From NCBI GenBank assembly GCA_023356515.1, contig JAKQYG010000060.1:1-7691 (forward strand): DNA of 7,691 nucleotides, given 5' to 3'. This DNA is from Trichodesmium sp. MAG_R04. GTDB lineage: Bacteria > Cyanobacteriota > Cyanobacteriia > Cyanobacteriales > Microcoleaceae. The notes beneath the pieces were generated by a model that was not told the DNA's origin, did not search any database, and worked only from the letters and a program-made list of their open reading frames with translations. Numbering within the stretch: position 1 is the first letter of the stretch; every line of letters begins with the position of its first letter. Below are positions 1 to 6,056 of this stretch, piece by piece. The translations under genes were made by a program, and so were the position numbers.

Positions 1-128
1 AGTTACGCCTGTGAACTGGAAGGAGCCGACTCCCCAGGTTGAAGCAGGAAATAAACATCAAGACTGACATTACCAGGTTTTACCGGGTTTTGCCTGAATT
101 GTGTAGGTATTTTACAGCAGTCGAATAA
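1..128 (+). pseudogene. Probable 3' end of an IS200/IS605-type tnpB gene, apparently frameshifted
   Basis: No complete gene fits here, but the left edge looks like the tail of a cyanobacterial TnpB (RNA-guided nuclease of IS200/IS605 elements). In the frame starting at base 1 the peptide SYACELEGADSPG ends at a TGA (40-42); its A-C-x core resembles the ACG zinc-finger cysteine region of TnpB. The frame starting at base 15 is open to TAA at 126-128 and contains RLKQEINIKTD, similar to the LKQE/VKQE tails common in TnpB proteins as I recall them. Joining the two needs one frameshift around bases 35-40, which suggests decay. A third frame (2-67) reads into VEAGNKHQD, so the frame assignment is uncertain. 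The rest of the gene would lie left of the window. The call rests on remembered family tails and not on an alignment. Confidence 0.35.
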
Positions 129-193
129 AGTTTGCTGTTTTCTTAGCTGTTGCTAAAGAAAGAAAGCAAACTTTAGTCTTAAAAATTTTTTTT
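126..193. terminator. Long hairpin between convergent tnpB-like remnant and rodA; likely shared terminator
   Basis: Bases 126-136 (TAAAGTTTGCT) pair perfectly with 165-175 (AGCAAACTTTA), and the interior adds a second stem (TCTTAGC 141-147 with GCTAAAGA 152-159, one bulge) around a TGTT loop. The stem starts three bases beyond the rodA stop codon on the minus strand and overlaps the TAA at 126-128 on the plus strand, so it sits exactly between two convergent 3' ends. On the plus strand a run of eight T follows at 186-193, inside the end of rodA. On the minus strand no T-run follows, so termination of rodA would depend on the hairpin alone. It might instead be a right-end hairpin of the IS200/IS605 element. 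Confidence 0.55.
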
Positions 194-1432
194 AGGTCTA
201 TAATTAGCTACTGACTCTACTAACCCTAAAGCAATAAAATTACTCAACAAAGCCGAACGTCCATAACTAAGCAAAGGTAGTGGGATACCAGTCACAGGAG
301 CTAAACCAATATTCATACCAATATTGACAAAAACTTGGAATATTAACATTGATAGTACTCCAATAGCTATTAGAGAACCAAAATTATCTTTAGCAGTGTG
401 AGCAATAATCACCAAACGCAGACAAATAAACCAAAAAGCTAAGAGTACAAAAATACAACCAATAAAACCCAATTCTTCGCCAATAGCTGAGAATATAAAA
501 TCTGTGTGTTGTTCTGGAATAAAATTTAGTTGAGTTTGAGTGCCTTGATGTAAGCCTCTACCAAAAAGTTGTCCTGAACCTATGGCAATGCGAGATTGAA
601 TTAGATGATATCCCGTTCCCAAGGGGTCTTGTTCTGGATTAAGAAATCCTGTTAATCTATCTCTCTGATAATCTTTGAGTAAATTCCATAATATTTGCGC
701 AATGTTTCCAGACGCAATATTAATCCCAGTAACAATAGGTGTAAATAACAATCTCCAAGGCAGAGTGCGCCAAGCTATTAAGGCCATCAAAGTTATCCAA
801 GCAACCCAAGCAGGAAAATAAAGATTGTAAAGAATAACTGAGAAGATGGGAGAAAAAAGTAATATTAACCACCCAGGATTAGCATTACCCCAGTAAAGCA
901 TTCCCATCGTAATTACACAAAATATTAATGAAGTACCCAAATTTGGTTCTAAAAAAACCAATAACCAGGGAATGGCTGTAACAATCAAAACTTGAAAACA
1001 GTCGAATAATTTTACCCTAGACTTAGAGGAAAGTATTGCTGCCAAAGTAACAATTAGTCCCACCTTGGCAAATTCTGAAGGTTGAACATGAAAACCACCA
1101 ACATTAATCCAGCGTTGTGCTCCCAGAGCTGAAGTACCAATAGTCTGTACAGCAACTAGAGAAATATTGCTCAAAATGTAAATTGCCCATTTCCAGTGAA
1201 CCAAGACTGCGTAGTGAAAACGAGCAATAATTAATGACAAAATTAAGCCTACTCCTCCTGTAAGCCAATGCTGCCACCAGTCTGTCAGGCCTTGATTTCT
1301 TTCTACGCTGTGGATCATAATTCCGCCAAAGATAGTCATTCCTATATAAACCAATAGCAGAGAAAAATCTACATATTTCCAATTTGACAGTAAGGATTTT
1401 CGGTGATTTCTTAAGACTAATTTGTGGACCAT
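179..1432 (-). CDS. rodA: Rod-shape-determining protein RodA (SEDS-family peptidoglycan glycosyltransferase)
   Basis: RodA polymerises lipid II into glycan strands during cell elongation, working with a class B PBP in the inner membrane and the MreB machinery. The 417-residue protein is a polytopic membrane protein of about ten helices, of normal length for the family. Seen motifs: AQRWIN at 105-110, QPSEFAK at 117-123, QDPLGTGYHLIQSRIAIGSG around 268-287, LNFIPEQHTDFIFSAIGEELGF at 302-323 and the C-terminal LPLLSYGRSALL at 385-396. D269 in the DPLGTGY motif corresponds, by my recollection of the family, to the essential SEDS aspartate. GRS in place of the common GGS is usual for cyanobacterial RodA. 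The ATG at 1430-1432 is chosen because the residues before the first helix (HKLVLRNHRK) are a plausible short cytoplasmic lead; no clear Shine-Dalgarno is seen. The VOC gene lies 187 bp upstream on the same strand, so co-transcription is possible but not shown. Confidence 0.95.
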   Translation of the reverse strand: MVHKLVLRNHRKSLLSNWKYVDFSLLLVYIGMTIFGGIMIHSVERNQGLTDWWQHWLTGGVGLILSLIIARFHYAVLVHWKWAIYILSNISLVAVQTIGTSALGAQRWINVGGFHVQPSEFAKVGLIVTLAAILSSKSRVKLFDCFQVLIVTAIPWLLVFLEPNLGTSLIFCVITMGMLYWGNANPGWLILLFSPIFSVILYNLYFPAWVAWITLMALIAWRTLPWRLLFTPIVTGINIASGNIAQILWNLLKDYQRDRLTGFLNPEQDPLGTGYHLIQSRIAIGSGQLFGRGLHQGTQTQLNFIPEQHTDFIFSAIGEELGFIGCIFVLLAFWFICLRLVIIAHTAKDNFGSLIAIGVLSMLIFQVFVNIGMNIGLAPVTGIPLPLLSYGRSALLSNFIALGLVESVANYRPKKNF

Positions 1433-1460
1433 ATTTTAATATTTCGGATACTTGAGACTT

Positions 1461-1472
1461 GAGAATATTCTC
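1461..1472. promoter_or_regulatory. Perfect 12-bp palindrome upstream of rodA, candidate operator
   Basis: GAGAATATTCTC is a perfect inverted repeat 28 bp upstream of the rodA start codon. It overlaps a direct repeat, CTTGAGA at 1451-1457 and again at 1458-1464. The location between rodA and the upstream VOC gene fits a binding site for a dimeric regulator. An AT-rich palindrome of this length can also arise by chance, and no regulator is identified. Confidence 0.25.
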
Positions 1473-1591
1473 TATACTTAATACATCTACTAAGATGGGA
1501 TGTCTGTATAAATCGAAGTTTTCTTTGACTGGAAAAAATGGGATTTTGGGATTTAAGTTTTGCCCTTTCAGGTAGAGTTAATTCTTTAACC

Positions 1592-1611
1592 ACACAGTAG
1601 TACACAGTAGT
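1592..1611. repeat. Two tandem copies of a 10-bp repeat
   Basis: ACACAGTAGT occurs twice head to tail, a few bases beyond the stop codon of the VOC gene (minus strand). No function is evident; it may be slippage in a non-coding spacer. The rest of the 1433-1619 spacer has no convincing gene. Confidence 0.6.
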
Positions 1612-1619
1612 ATCAAGGT

Positions 1620-1982
1620 CTAATTTTTAACCATAGTTGTTGGTTCATAGAGGTATTCAAACCAGTTACCGTCTAAATCTCTGCCATAGAAAGATGCTGT
1701 ACCATCTCGGTGTTCATGGATGGGAGATACTTGGACTTCTTGGAGTTGAAGATGTTTGTATGCCATTTCCATCTCTGAGCGATCGCTAAACACAAATCCA
1801 AAATGTGGCCCTGCTTGCTCATATCCAGGACTCAAAAGTGCTAGTCCATCATCTCCTGCTTTGAGATATGCCCAATCAGAATCTTTCCAAGCTATTTCCA
1901 TGCCCAAATTTTGATAGAACTCTACTGCTTGATCAACGTCTTGGACGCAGATAGCTACATGGCCTAATCTTTTTAATTTCAT
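1620..1982 (-). CDS. VOC/glyoxalase-fold (glyoxalase I/dioxygenase superfamily) small protein
   Basis: This 120-residue protein has the vicinal oxygen chelate layout: two beta-alpha-beta-beta-beta halves. The first begins LGHVAICVQDVDQAVEFYQNLG (6-27), the classical glyoxalase I opening; the second ends DLDGNWFEYLYEP (102-114). Visible candidate metal ligands are H8, H60 (GPHFGF) and E109, the usual His/His/Glu arrangement with one more expected from the second half. The family includes glyoxalase I, extradiol dioxygenases, epoxide hydrolases and resistance proteins. Substrate cannot be read from sequence; single-domain cyanobacterial members are usually annotated only as VOC family. Canonical glyoxalase I is somewhat longer, so I do not call it gloA. 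The ATG at 1980-1982 places the first beta strand right at the N-terminus as expected; no good ribosome-binding site is seen. It is transcribed divergently from guaB3 across a 246-bp AT-rich spacer. The gene carries a HIP1 octamer at 1779-1786. Confidence 0.85.
   Translation of the reverse strand: MKLKRLGHVAICVQDVDQAVEFYQNLGMEIAWKDSDWAYLKAGDDGLALLSPGYEQAGPHFGFVFSDRSEMEMAYKHLQLQEVQVSPIHEHRDGTASFYGRDLDGNWFEYLYEPTTMVKN
1779..1786. repeat. HIP1 octameric palindrome
   Basis: GCGATCGC, the highly iterated palindrome over-represented in many cyanobacterial genomes, here inside the VOC gene. It supports the cyanobacterial assignment; no specific role is implied. Confidence 0.8.
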
Positions 1983-2228
1983 GGTAAAGAATTATTAAAA
2001 TTTATCTATTTCTAATTGTATTGTGTATAACTGCACTACATCATAAATAGTAATCCCATTCTATATTTCTCAGAAATCAGGAAATTTTGGATTTTCTTGT
2101 ATAGCTTCCTTATTACTGAAGATACTAATAGATAACTAATAATTAAGAACTTATGAGAACTTAAATGAACAATACTTCTCTTAATTTGATACCCTAACTA
2201 AAATATTCTTGGGAGTAGGTAGAAAGTA

Positions 2229-3392
2229 GTGGATATATCTGTTGGACGGGGAAAAATCGCTCGTAGAGCTTATGGAATCGATGAAATTGCCCTCGTACCG
2301 GGGCAAAGGACACTCGATCCAAGTTTAGTAGATACTAGATGGAAAATTGGTGGCATTGAAAGAGAAATACCGATAATTGCTAGTGCAATGGATGGAGTGG
2401 TTGATGTAAAAATGGCCGTCCTCTTATCAGAACTAGGAGCAATTGGAGTTCTCAATTTAGAAGGTATTCAAACTCGCTATGCTGATCCAGTGCCAATATT
2501 AGAAAAAATTAGCTCTGTTGGTAAAGAAGAATTTGTGAGTTTGATGCAGAAACTTTATGCTACCCCCATTCAACCAAAATTAATTTCTCGGAGAATTCAA
2601 GAAATAAAAAGCCAAGGTGGAATTGTAGCCGTAAGTTTTACACCTGCGGGAGCACTAAAATATGGAGAAATAGTTGCCGAAGCTGCTGCAGACTTATTTT
2701 TTATTCAAGCAACGGTTGTTTCAACTGCATTCATGTCACCTAAATCAGCGGAAAAGCTTGATTTAGTTAAGCTTTGTCAAGAAATGCCCATGCCTGTTAT
2801 TTTGGGCAATTGCGTTACTTATGAAGTGGCCTTAAATTTAATGAAAGCAGGAGCAGCAGGAGTCCTAGTAGGTATTGGCCCTGGTGCAGCTTGTACATCT
2901 CGCGGTGTTTTAGGGGTAGGAGTTCCCCAAGCAACAGCAGTAGGAGACTGTGCAGCAGCAAGAAATGATTACTATCAAGAAACTGGAAATTATGTCCCAA
3001 TTATTGCCGATGGTGGTTTGGTTACTGGCGGTGATATTTGTAAATCTATTGCTTGTGGTGCTGATGGAGTAATGATTGGTTCACCTATAGCCAGAGCCTC
3101 CGAAGCTCCTGGAGGTGACTATCATTGGGGTATGGCCACCCCTAGTCCAGTATTACCAAGGGGTACTAGAATTAAGGTAGGTACAACTGGAACTATAAAA
3201 CAGATTCTCCGAGGTCCAGCAAAATTTGATGATGGTACTCATAATTTATTGGGTGCTCTCAAGACTAGTATGGGAACTTTAGGAGCTAAGGATTTGAAGG
3301 AAATGCAGCAGGTAGAGATAGTCATTGCTCCTTCTTTGTTAACTGAAGGCAAAGTTTATCAAAAGGCCCAAAGTTTGGGTATGGGCAAGTAG
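2229..3392 (+). CDS. guaB3: GuaB3-type IMP dehydrogenase (IMPDH-related protein without CBS domains)
   Basis: IMPDH oxidises IMP to XMP with NAD+, the committed step to guanine nucleotides, in the cytosol. The 387-residue protein has the IMPDH TIM-barrel but is about 100 residues shorter than canonical GuaB because the CBS (Bateman) module is absent. That matches the GuaB3/IMPDH-related family of cyanobacteria and actinobacteria. Seen motifs: GRGKIARRAYGIDEIALVPG (6-25), ASAMDG (51-56), the IMP loop VGIGPGAACTSRG (214-226) with candidate catalytic cysteine C222, PIIADGG (257-263) for phosphate binding, and VMIGSPIARASEAPGG (281-296). The GTG at 2229 is chosen because VDISVGRGK matches the family N-terminus, with GGAG at 2212-2215 upstream. 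Next downstream on the same strand is trxA, but the 629-bp gap with a terminator-like hairpin argues for separate transcripts. I recall a guaB-like/trxA pairing in other cyanobacteria. Confidence 0.93.
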   Translation: MDISVGRGKIARRAYGIDEIALVPGQRTLDPSLVDTRWKIGGIEREIPIIASAMDGVVDVKMAVLLSELGAIGVLNLEGIQTRYADPVPILEKISSVGKEEFVSLMQKLYATPIQPKLISRRIQEIKSQGGIVAVSFTPAGALKYGEIVAEAAADLFFIQATVVSTAFMSPKSAEKLDLVKLCQEMPMPVILGNCVTYEVALNLMKAGAAGVLVGIGPGAACTSRGVLGVGVPQATAVGDCAAARNDYYQETGNYVPIIADGGLVTGGDICKSIACGADGVMIGSPIARASEAPGGDYHWGMATPSPVLPRGTRIKVGTTGTIKQILRGPAKFDDGTHNLLGALKTSMGTLGAKDLKEMQQVEIVIAPSLLTEGKVYQKAQSLGMGK

Positions 3393-3492
3393 ATTTACTT
3401 GCTTAAGATATCTTAACAAGATTTGTGAAGTAGCTTTTCAATTTATCGATTAGTTTGGAATTATCTCAAAGGAAGTGTCAGAATGGAGATAG

Positions 3493-3510
3493 CGGAGATA
3501 TATGTTTCCG
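3493..3510. other. Small hairpin downstream of guaB3
   Basis: CGGAGA (3493-3498) pairs with TTTCCG (3505-3510), one G-T wobble, around a TATATG loop. It lies about 20 bases before the stronger GC-rich hairpin at 3531-3554 and may be part of the same 3' structure. Sequence between them is not coding as far as I can tell. Confidence 0.4.
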
Positions 3511-3530
3511 TTCACTCCTCACACCACACT

Positions 3531-3554
3531 CCGCCCGTACTTTTTGTCGGGCGG
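3531..3554 (+). terminator. GC-rich hairpin, probable guaB3 terminator or repeat-derived palindrome
   Basis: CCGCCCG (3531-3537) pairs perfectly with CGGGCGG (3548-3554); an inner AC/GT pair extends it around a TTTTT loop. The stem is strikingly GC-rich in an AT-rich spacer. It is followed by TTCCTTAGTTATATTTATTC, which is T-rich but lacks a clean U-run. The position, 138 bp beyond the guaB3 stop, fits a terminator. The high GC and the neighbouring ACACCACACTCC run also fit the hairpin end of a small mobile repeat. Confidence 0.5.
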
Positions 3555-3682
3555 TTCCTTAGTTATATTTATTCTATTTTACCAGAAATTTGGTTTTGAG
3601 CTTTTTTTTGTGTGTACCTACTTAAGTTTGAATAAAAATGGTAAAATCTTACAAACAGAGTAGTTTATGGTTTAAAATCAGG

Positions 3683-3961
3683 GCTCTAAGTAACTGCTTG
3701 AACAGTTACCTAAGCGCGTGGCTAAATCATTGAAACTATAGTAATGGCAGAGCGCACATATCTGAATACTAGCATTCATGTCCTTAATGTGGACATGGAC
3801 TAGACAGAAACTATGACTGTGCACTCCTAATACAGAGAATTAGATTGTTATCAATACAGGGGAGAAGATCACCTCTGTTAAAACTGTGTTCAGGACCTCT
3901 CTGGCTAAGAAATCCCGTGTTGTTCCGTAGGCGCAATGTTGGGAGTATGTCAGTAAACTCC
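3683..3961 (+). ncRNA. Candidate structured RNA or leader upstream of trxA (several hairpins)
   Basis: The spacer before trxA holds a string of stems. The first is GTAACTG (3690-3696) with CAGTTAC (3703-3709), loop CTTGAA, extended outward through 3683-3688 and 3711-3715 with one bulge. The second is CATGTCC (3777-3783) with GGACATG (3791-3797). It is enclosed by GAGCGCACA (3750-3758) pairing with TGTGCACTC (3818-3826), 8 of 9 pairs. The third is ACAGGGG (3856-3862) with CCTCTGT (3872-3878), one wobble. The fourth is GGAGT (3942-3946) with ACTCC (3957-3961), ending 60 bases before the trxA ATG. I recognise no known riboswitch, tmRNA, 6S, SRP, RNase P or intron core. It could be a long trxA 5' leader, an independent small RNA, or a relic of a mobile element. 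Strand is assumed from trxA. Confidence 0.3.
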
Positions 3962-4021
3962 TATTCCAGATGATAGCATTATTATAACTAATCAAAGTCT
4001 ATATAAAAGGATTATTCAGGA

Positions 4022-4417
4022 ATGTCAAAACAAGAATCTTCCATGAGCCCAGTAACAGATTCAGACTTCAAAAAAGAGGTGCTTGAGAGCAAACTTCCAG
4101 TTTTAGTAGATTTCTGGGCACCATGGTGCGGTCCATGCAGGATGGTAGCTCCTGTAGTGGATGAGATAGGACAACAATATCAAGGACAAATTAAGGTATG
4201 TAAACTTAACACTGATGACAACTCTACTACAGCAAGTGAGCATGGGATTCGCAGTATTCCTACTTTAATAATTTTTCACGAAGGCAAAAAGGTTGATCTT
4301 GTTGTAGGTGCTGTTCCTAAAACTACATTGGCTAGTATTATAGACAAGGTCCTTGACGATATAGCTAAGAATAAGACTGAGTCGGATGAAAGTGGAAATA
4401 GCGACAACTCTCATTAG
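4022..4417 (+). CDS. trxA: Thioredoxin (TrxA, m-type-like) with acidic C-terminal tail
   Basis: A small cytosolic disulfide reductase that passes electrons from thioredoxin reductase to target enzymes. The fold is complete: PVLVDFWAPWCGPCRMVAPV with active site W35-C36-G37-P38-C39, the cis-proline loop SIP (78-80), and VDLVVGAVPKTTL (91-103), typical of cyanobacterial m-type thioredoxins. The 131 residues exceed the usual 105-110: there is a 7-residue lead before a second possible start (M8 at 4043) and, after the last helix, a tail rich in D/E/S/N (about 115-131). I chose 4022 because AAAAGG at 4005-4010 sits about 11 bases upstream. The upstream spacer has several RNA hairpins, and downstream lies a decayed second thioredoxin C-terminus lacking this tail. 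No convincing promoter hexamers are visible. The call of thioredoxin is firm; the subtype is less so. Confidence 0.95.
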   Translation: MSKQESSMSPVTDSDFKKEVLESKLPVLVDFWAPWCGPCRMVAPVVDEIGQQYQGQIKVCKLNTDDNSTTASEHGIRSIPTLIIFHEGKKVDLVVGAVPKTTLASIIDKVLDDIAKNKTESDESGNSDNSH

Positions 4418-4569
4418 TTGGAGTTTACTAAATTTTAACTTTGCAGCTTTTGGGTTTGCCTTTTTGAATCATACGGTTCAGCATTGCACATTGTGTGAAT
4501 AACTTTATTGCTTGATTACCGAATCTTTATCGCCACAACTGGCACCTATTTATCACTTTGAGCCTAAAC

Positions 4570-4588
4570 GTAGTAGTTTTTCTACTAC
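4570..4588. other. Perfect 7-bp hairpin with T5 loop in the trxA-SDR spacer
   Basis: GTAGTAG (4570-4576) pairs perfectly with CTACTAC (4582-4588) around TTTTT. It lies about 150 bp after trxA. Neither strand has a following T-run, so a standard intrinsic terminator is not supported. The loop matches the T5 loop of the hairpin at 3531-3554 although the stems differ. Between trxA and this hairpin nothing else is recognisable. Confidence 0.4.
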
Positions 4589-4711
4589 CCAAACAAATAG
4601 GGAGCGTTGATGGTAATTACTTTCACGGTCCCATTTCTTCCTTCATATTCTTTATTGGGAGATACTCCTTCAGTAAGTTAATTTTGCTGTACATTTTTAG
4701 CAGTTGTTAGC

Positions 4712-4804
4712 AAAACAGTATCGGATTATGGAAAAAGAGTTGATGTAGTTGTGGGTCTTGTTCCTAAGACTAAATTGTTTAACGCTCTAGAAAAGTACCT
4801 TTAA
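4712..4804 (+). pseudogene. Relic of a second thioredoxin gene (C-terminal part only)
   Basis: The frame open from 4682 to the TAA at 4802-4804 ends in KTVSDYGKRVDVVVGLVP followed by KTKLFNALEKYL. This aligns with the C-terminal half of thioredoxin: KTVSDYG corresponds to TTASEHG (69-75) of the intact TrxA in this window, and KRVDVVVGLVPKTKL to KKVDLVVGAVPKTTL. The stretch between them in intact TrxA (IRSIPTLIIFHEG, including the cis-proline) is missing, an in-frame loss of 13 residues. No WCGPC half is found upstream, and codons 4682-4711 look unrelated. The remnant ends at EKYL, the usual end of cyanobacterial thioredoxins, whereas the intact gene has an extra acidic tail. It is therefore a truncated, internally deleted paralogue and not an active protein. 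Confidence 0.8.
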
Positions 4805-4885
4805 TGCACCCATTATCTAAACCTAAAAATATCCTGGAGAAAGTTAAGCATGTGAATTTATCCTCTGATATGACTGCTACTCATC

Positions 4886-4980
4886 ATACTAAATATGGGT
4901 ATAAAACAGGCTTATCCCTATCGCCCTATTCCTTATTAAGCAAACCGCTATATCTTTAAAAATAATAACTTGTACTCACT
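4886..4980 (+). repeat. Diverged repeat, copy 1 (upstream of the SDR gene)
   Basis: This segment resembles 6057-6145. The best-conserved part is ATACTAAATATGGGTATAAAA against ATACTAAATCTGGGTATAAAA, one difference in 21. It continues with AGGCTT, ATCG, TTATT and CTCACT blocks separated by small indels. Both copies are in the same orientation and bracket the SDR gene. The copy overlaps a short open frame (4804-4959) that I do not accept as a gene. From 4960 to 5081 I see nothing else except the start of the SDR leader. Confidence 0.55.
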
Positions 4981-5081
4981 TTGTTGTAATAATAAGAACG
5001 CTAGTAGAATGAGATTTCGGCCAGTAGAAGATGGGACCCAATTCCTACAAAAATGGAGCAGGCAAGTAACATTGATAATTT

Positions 5082-5909
5082 ATGTGGAAACATGCAATCA
5101 TTACAGGTGGTTCTAGTGGTATAGGTAAAGAAATAGCTAAACTCTTAGCTGGTGAAGGAAGCAATATATCAATTATTGCTCGTAATTCTAAAAAATTAGA
5201 AGCAGCAAAAGTAGAAATAAATGCTAATGTGGTTAATCCAGAACAAAAAATTATTACTATATCTATAAATGTTGCTAATAGGTTAGAAGTAGAAAATGGG
5301 ATTTACCAAGCTATCAAGGAAATAGGTATTCCAGATTTATTAATTACTGCTGCAGGTGTTTCTTCTCCTGGTTATTTTCGGGAGTTACCAATAGAGATAT
5401 TTGAAGAAGCAATGGCAATTAATTATTTTGGTTCCCTCTATTGTGTGCGAGAAGTTTTGCCTATAATGGAACAACAAAAAAAAGGGCAAATAGTGATGAT
5501 TTCTTCTGGTGCTGGTTTGATAGGAATTTATGGTTATACTGCTTACTGTCCTAGTAAGTTTGCTGTCAGAGGTTTAGCAGAATCTTTGCGAGGAGAGTTA
5601 AAGTTGTCTGGAATTTATGTCTCTATTGTTTATCCACCAGATACAGATACCCCACAGTTAGAAGAAGAAAATAAAACTAAGCCCTTAGAAACTAAAAATA
5701 TTACTGCTACTTCTGCATTATGGAATGCTAAAGATATTGGTGTTAGAATATTGCAGGGGGTGAGAAAAAAAAGTTTTGTAATTGCTCCTGGTTTAGAAAT
5801 GAATTTGTTAGATAAATTACATAGTTTATTAGCTCCAGTAATTCAGTGGTACATGGATTTAATTGTGATTAAAACTCTCAAAAATGGGCGGAGTTCTCAC
5901 CGATTTTAA
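5082..5909 (+). CDS. Short-chain dehydrogenase/reductase, 3-ketodihydrosphingosine reductase-like
   Basis: A 275-residue classical SDR, predicted to reduce a keto group with NAD(P)H. The cofactor motif TGGSSGIG is at 8-15 and the AAG structural motif at 90-92. The catalytic set is N114 (INYFG), S142 (ISSGAG), Y155 and K159 (YCPSK), all at standard spacing. Residues 185-204, PPDTDTPQLEEENKTKPLET, closely match the PPDTDTPGFAEEN(R)TKPLET signature of eukaryotic 3-ketodihydrosphingosine reductase (KDSR) as I recall it. The C-terminal hydrophobic stretch (about 240-265, HSLLAPVIQWYMDLIVI) suggests a membrane contact, also like KDSR. The start is the ATG at 5082, which places the first beta strand four residues in; the upstream GGAG is too far to be a strong ribosome-binding site. 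There is no serine palmitoyltransferase nearby, so a sphingolipid role is inference; another 3-oxo-lipid is possible. The gene is bracketed by diverged direct repeats and has no operon partner. Confidence 0.88.
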   Translation: MWKHAIITGGSSGIGKEIAKLLAGEGSNISIIARNSKKLEAAKVEINANVVNPEQKIITISINVANRLEVENGIYQAIKEIGIPDLLITAAGVSSPGYFRELPIEIFEEAMAINYFGSLYCVREVLPIMEQQKKGQIVMISSGAGLIGIYGYTAYCPSKFAVRGLAESLRGELKLSGIYVSIVYPPDTDTPQLEEENKTKPLETKNITATSALWNAKDIGVRILQGVRKKSFVIAPGLEMNLLDKLHSLLAPVIQWYMDLIVIKTLKNGRSSHRF

Positions 5910-5954
5910 GCCTGTTTAAGCCTTTGGACAAGATAAGTTACAGACTGCTCTCAG

Positions 5955-5974
5955 CGGTATTCAGTCAAATACCG
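5955..5974. other. Hairpin shortly downstream of the SDR gene
   Basis: CGGTATT (5955-5961) pairs perfectly with AATACCG (5968-5974) around CAGTCA, 45 bp after the SDR stop. No T-run follows on the plus strand, so it would be an atypical terminator. Just before it the octamer TTTAAGCC occurs twice (from 5905 and 5915). It may act in 3'-end protection. Confidence 0.35.
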
Positions 5975-6056
5975 AAGCTAGCTCCAAAGCTCATGGAATT
6001 ACTCATGGGTAAGTTTGGGTGAGTTTAGTAGAACGGAAGAGATAGTCAGTATCTTA

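Noticed and set aside
1417..1605. 62-codon frame between the VOC gene and rodA on the minus strand
   Set aside because: Overlaps the start of rodA in another frame, covers the tandem 10-bp repeat and the palindrome, and has no recognisable features.
2186..2209. TTGATA and TATTCT as a guaB3 promoter
   Set aside because: Spacing is only 12 bases, too short for a standard sigma-70-type promoter; no better pair is visible.
3483..3599. Open frame of 38 codons spanning the GC-rich hairpin after guaB3
   Set aside because: It runs straight through a perfect palindrome, lacks a Shine-Dalgarno and has no family resemblance.
3600..4000. Group I or group II intron, or a known riboswitch, before trxA
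   Set aside because: Fragments such as GTGTG and GACTAGAC recall intron motifs, but I find no domain V hairpin, no ordered P/Q/R/S core and no consensus riboswitch motif.
4804..4959. Open frame of 51 codons starting at an ATG that overlaps the stop of the thioredoxin relic
   Set aside because: Its second half is a diverged repeat also found at 6057-6145, it has no ribosome-binding site and resembles no family; chance frame in relic-filled spacer.
5923..6012. Open stretch reading FGQDKLQTALSGIQ and on to HGITHG before a TAA
   Set aside because: It looks somewhat protein-like and might be a gene scrap, but it has no start, is bounded by a stop at 5917-5919 and contains the hairpin 5955-5974; I could not assign a family.
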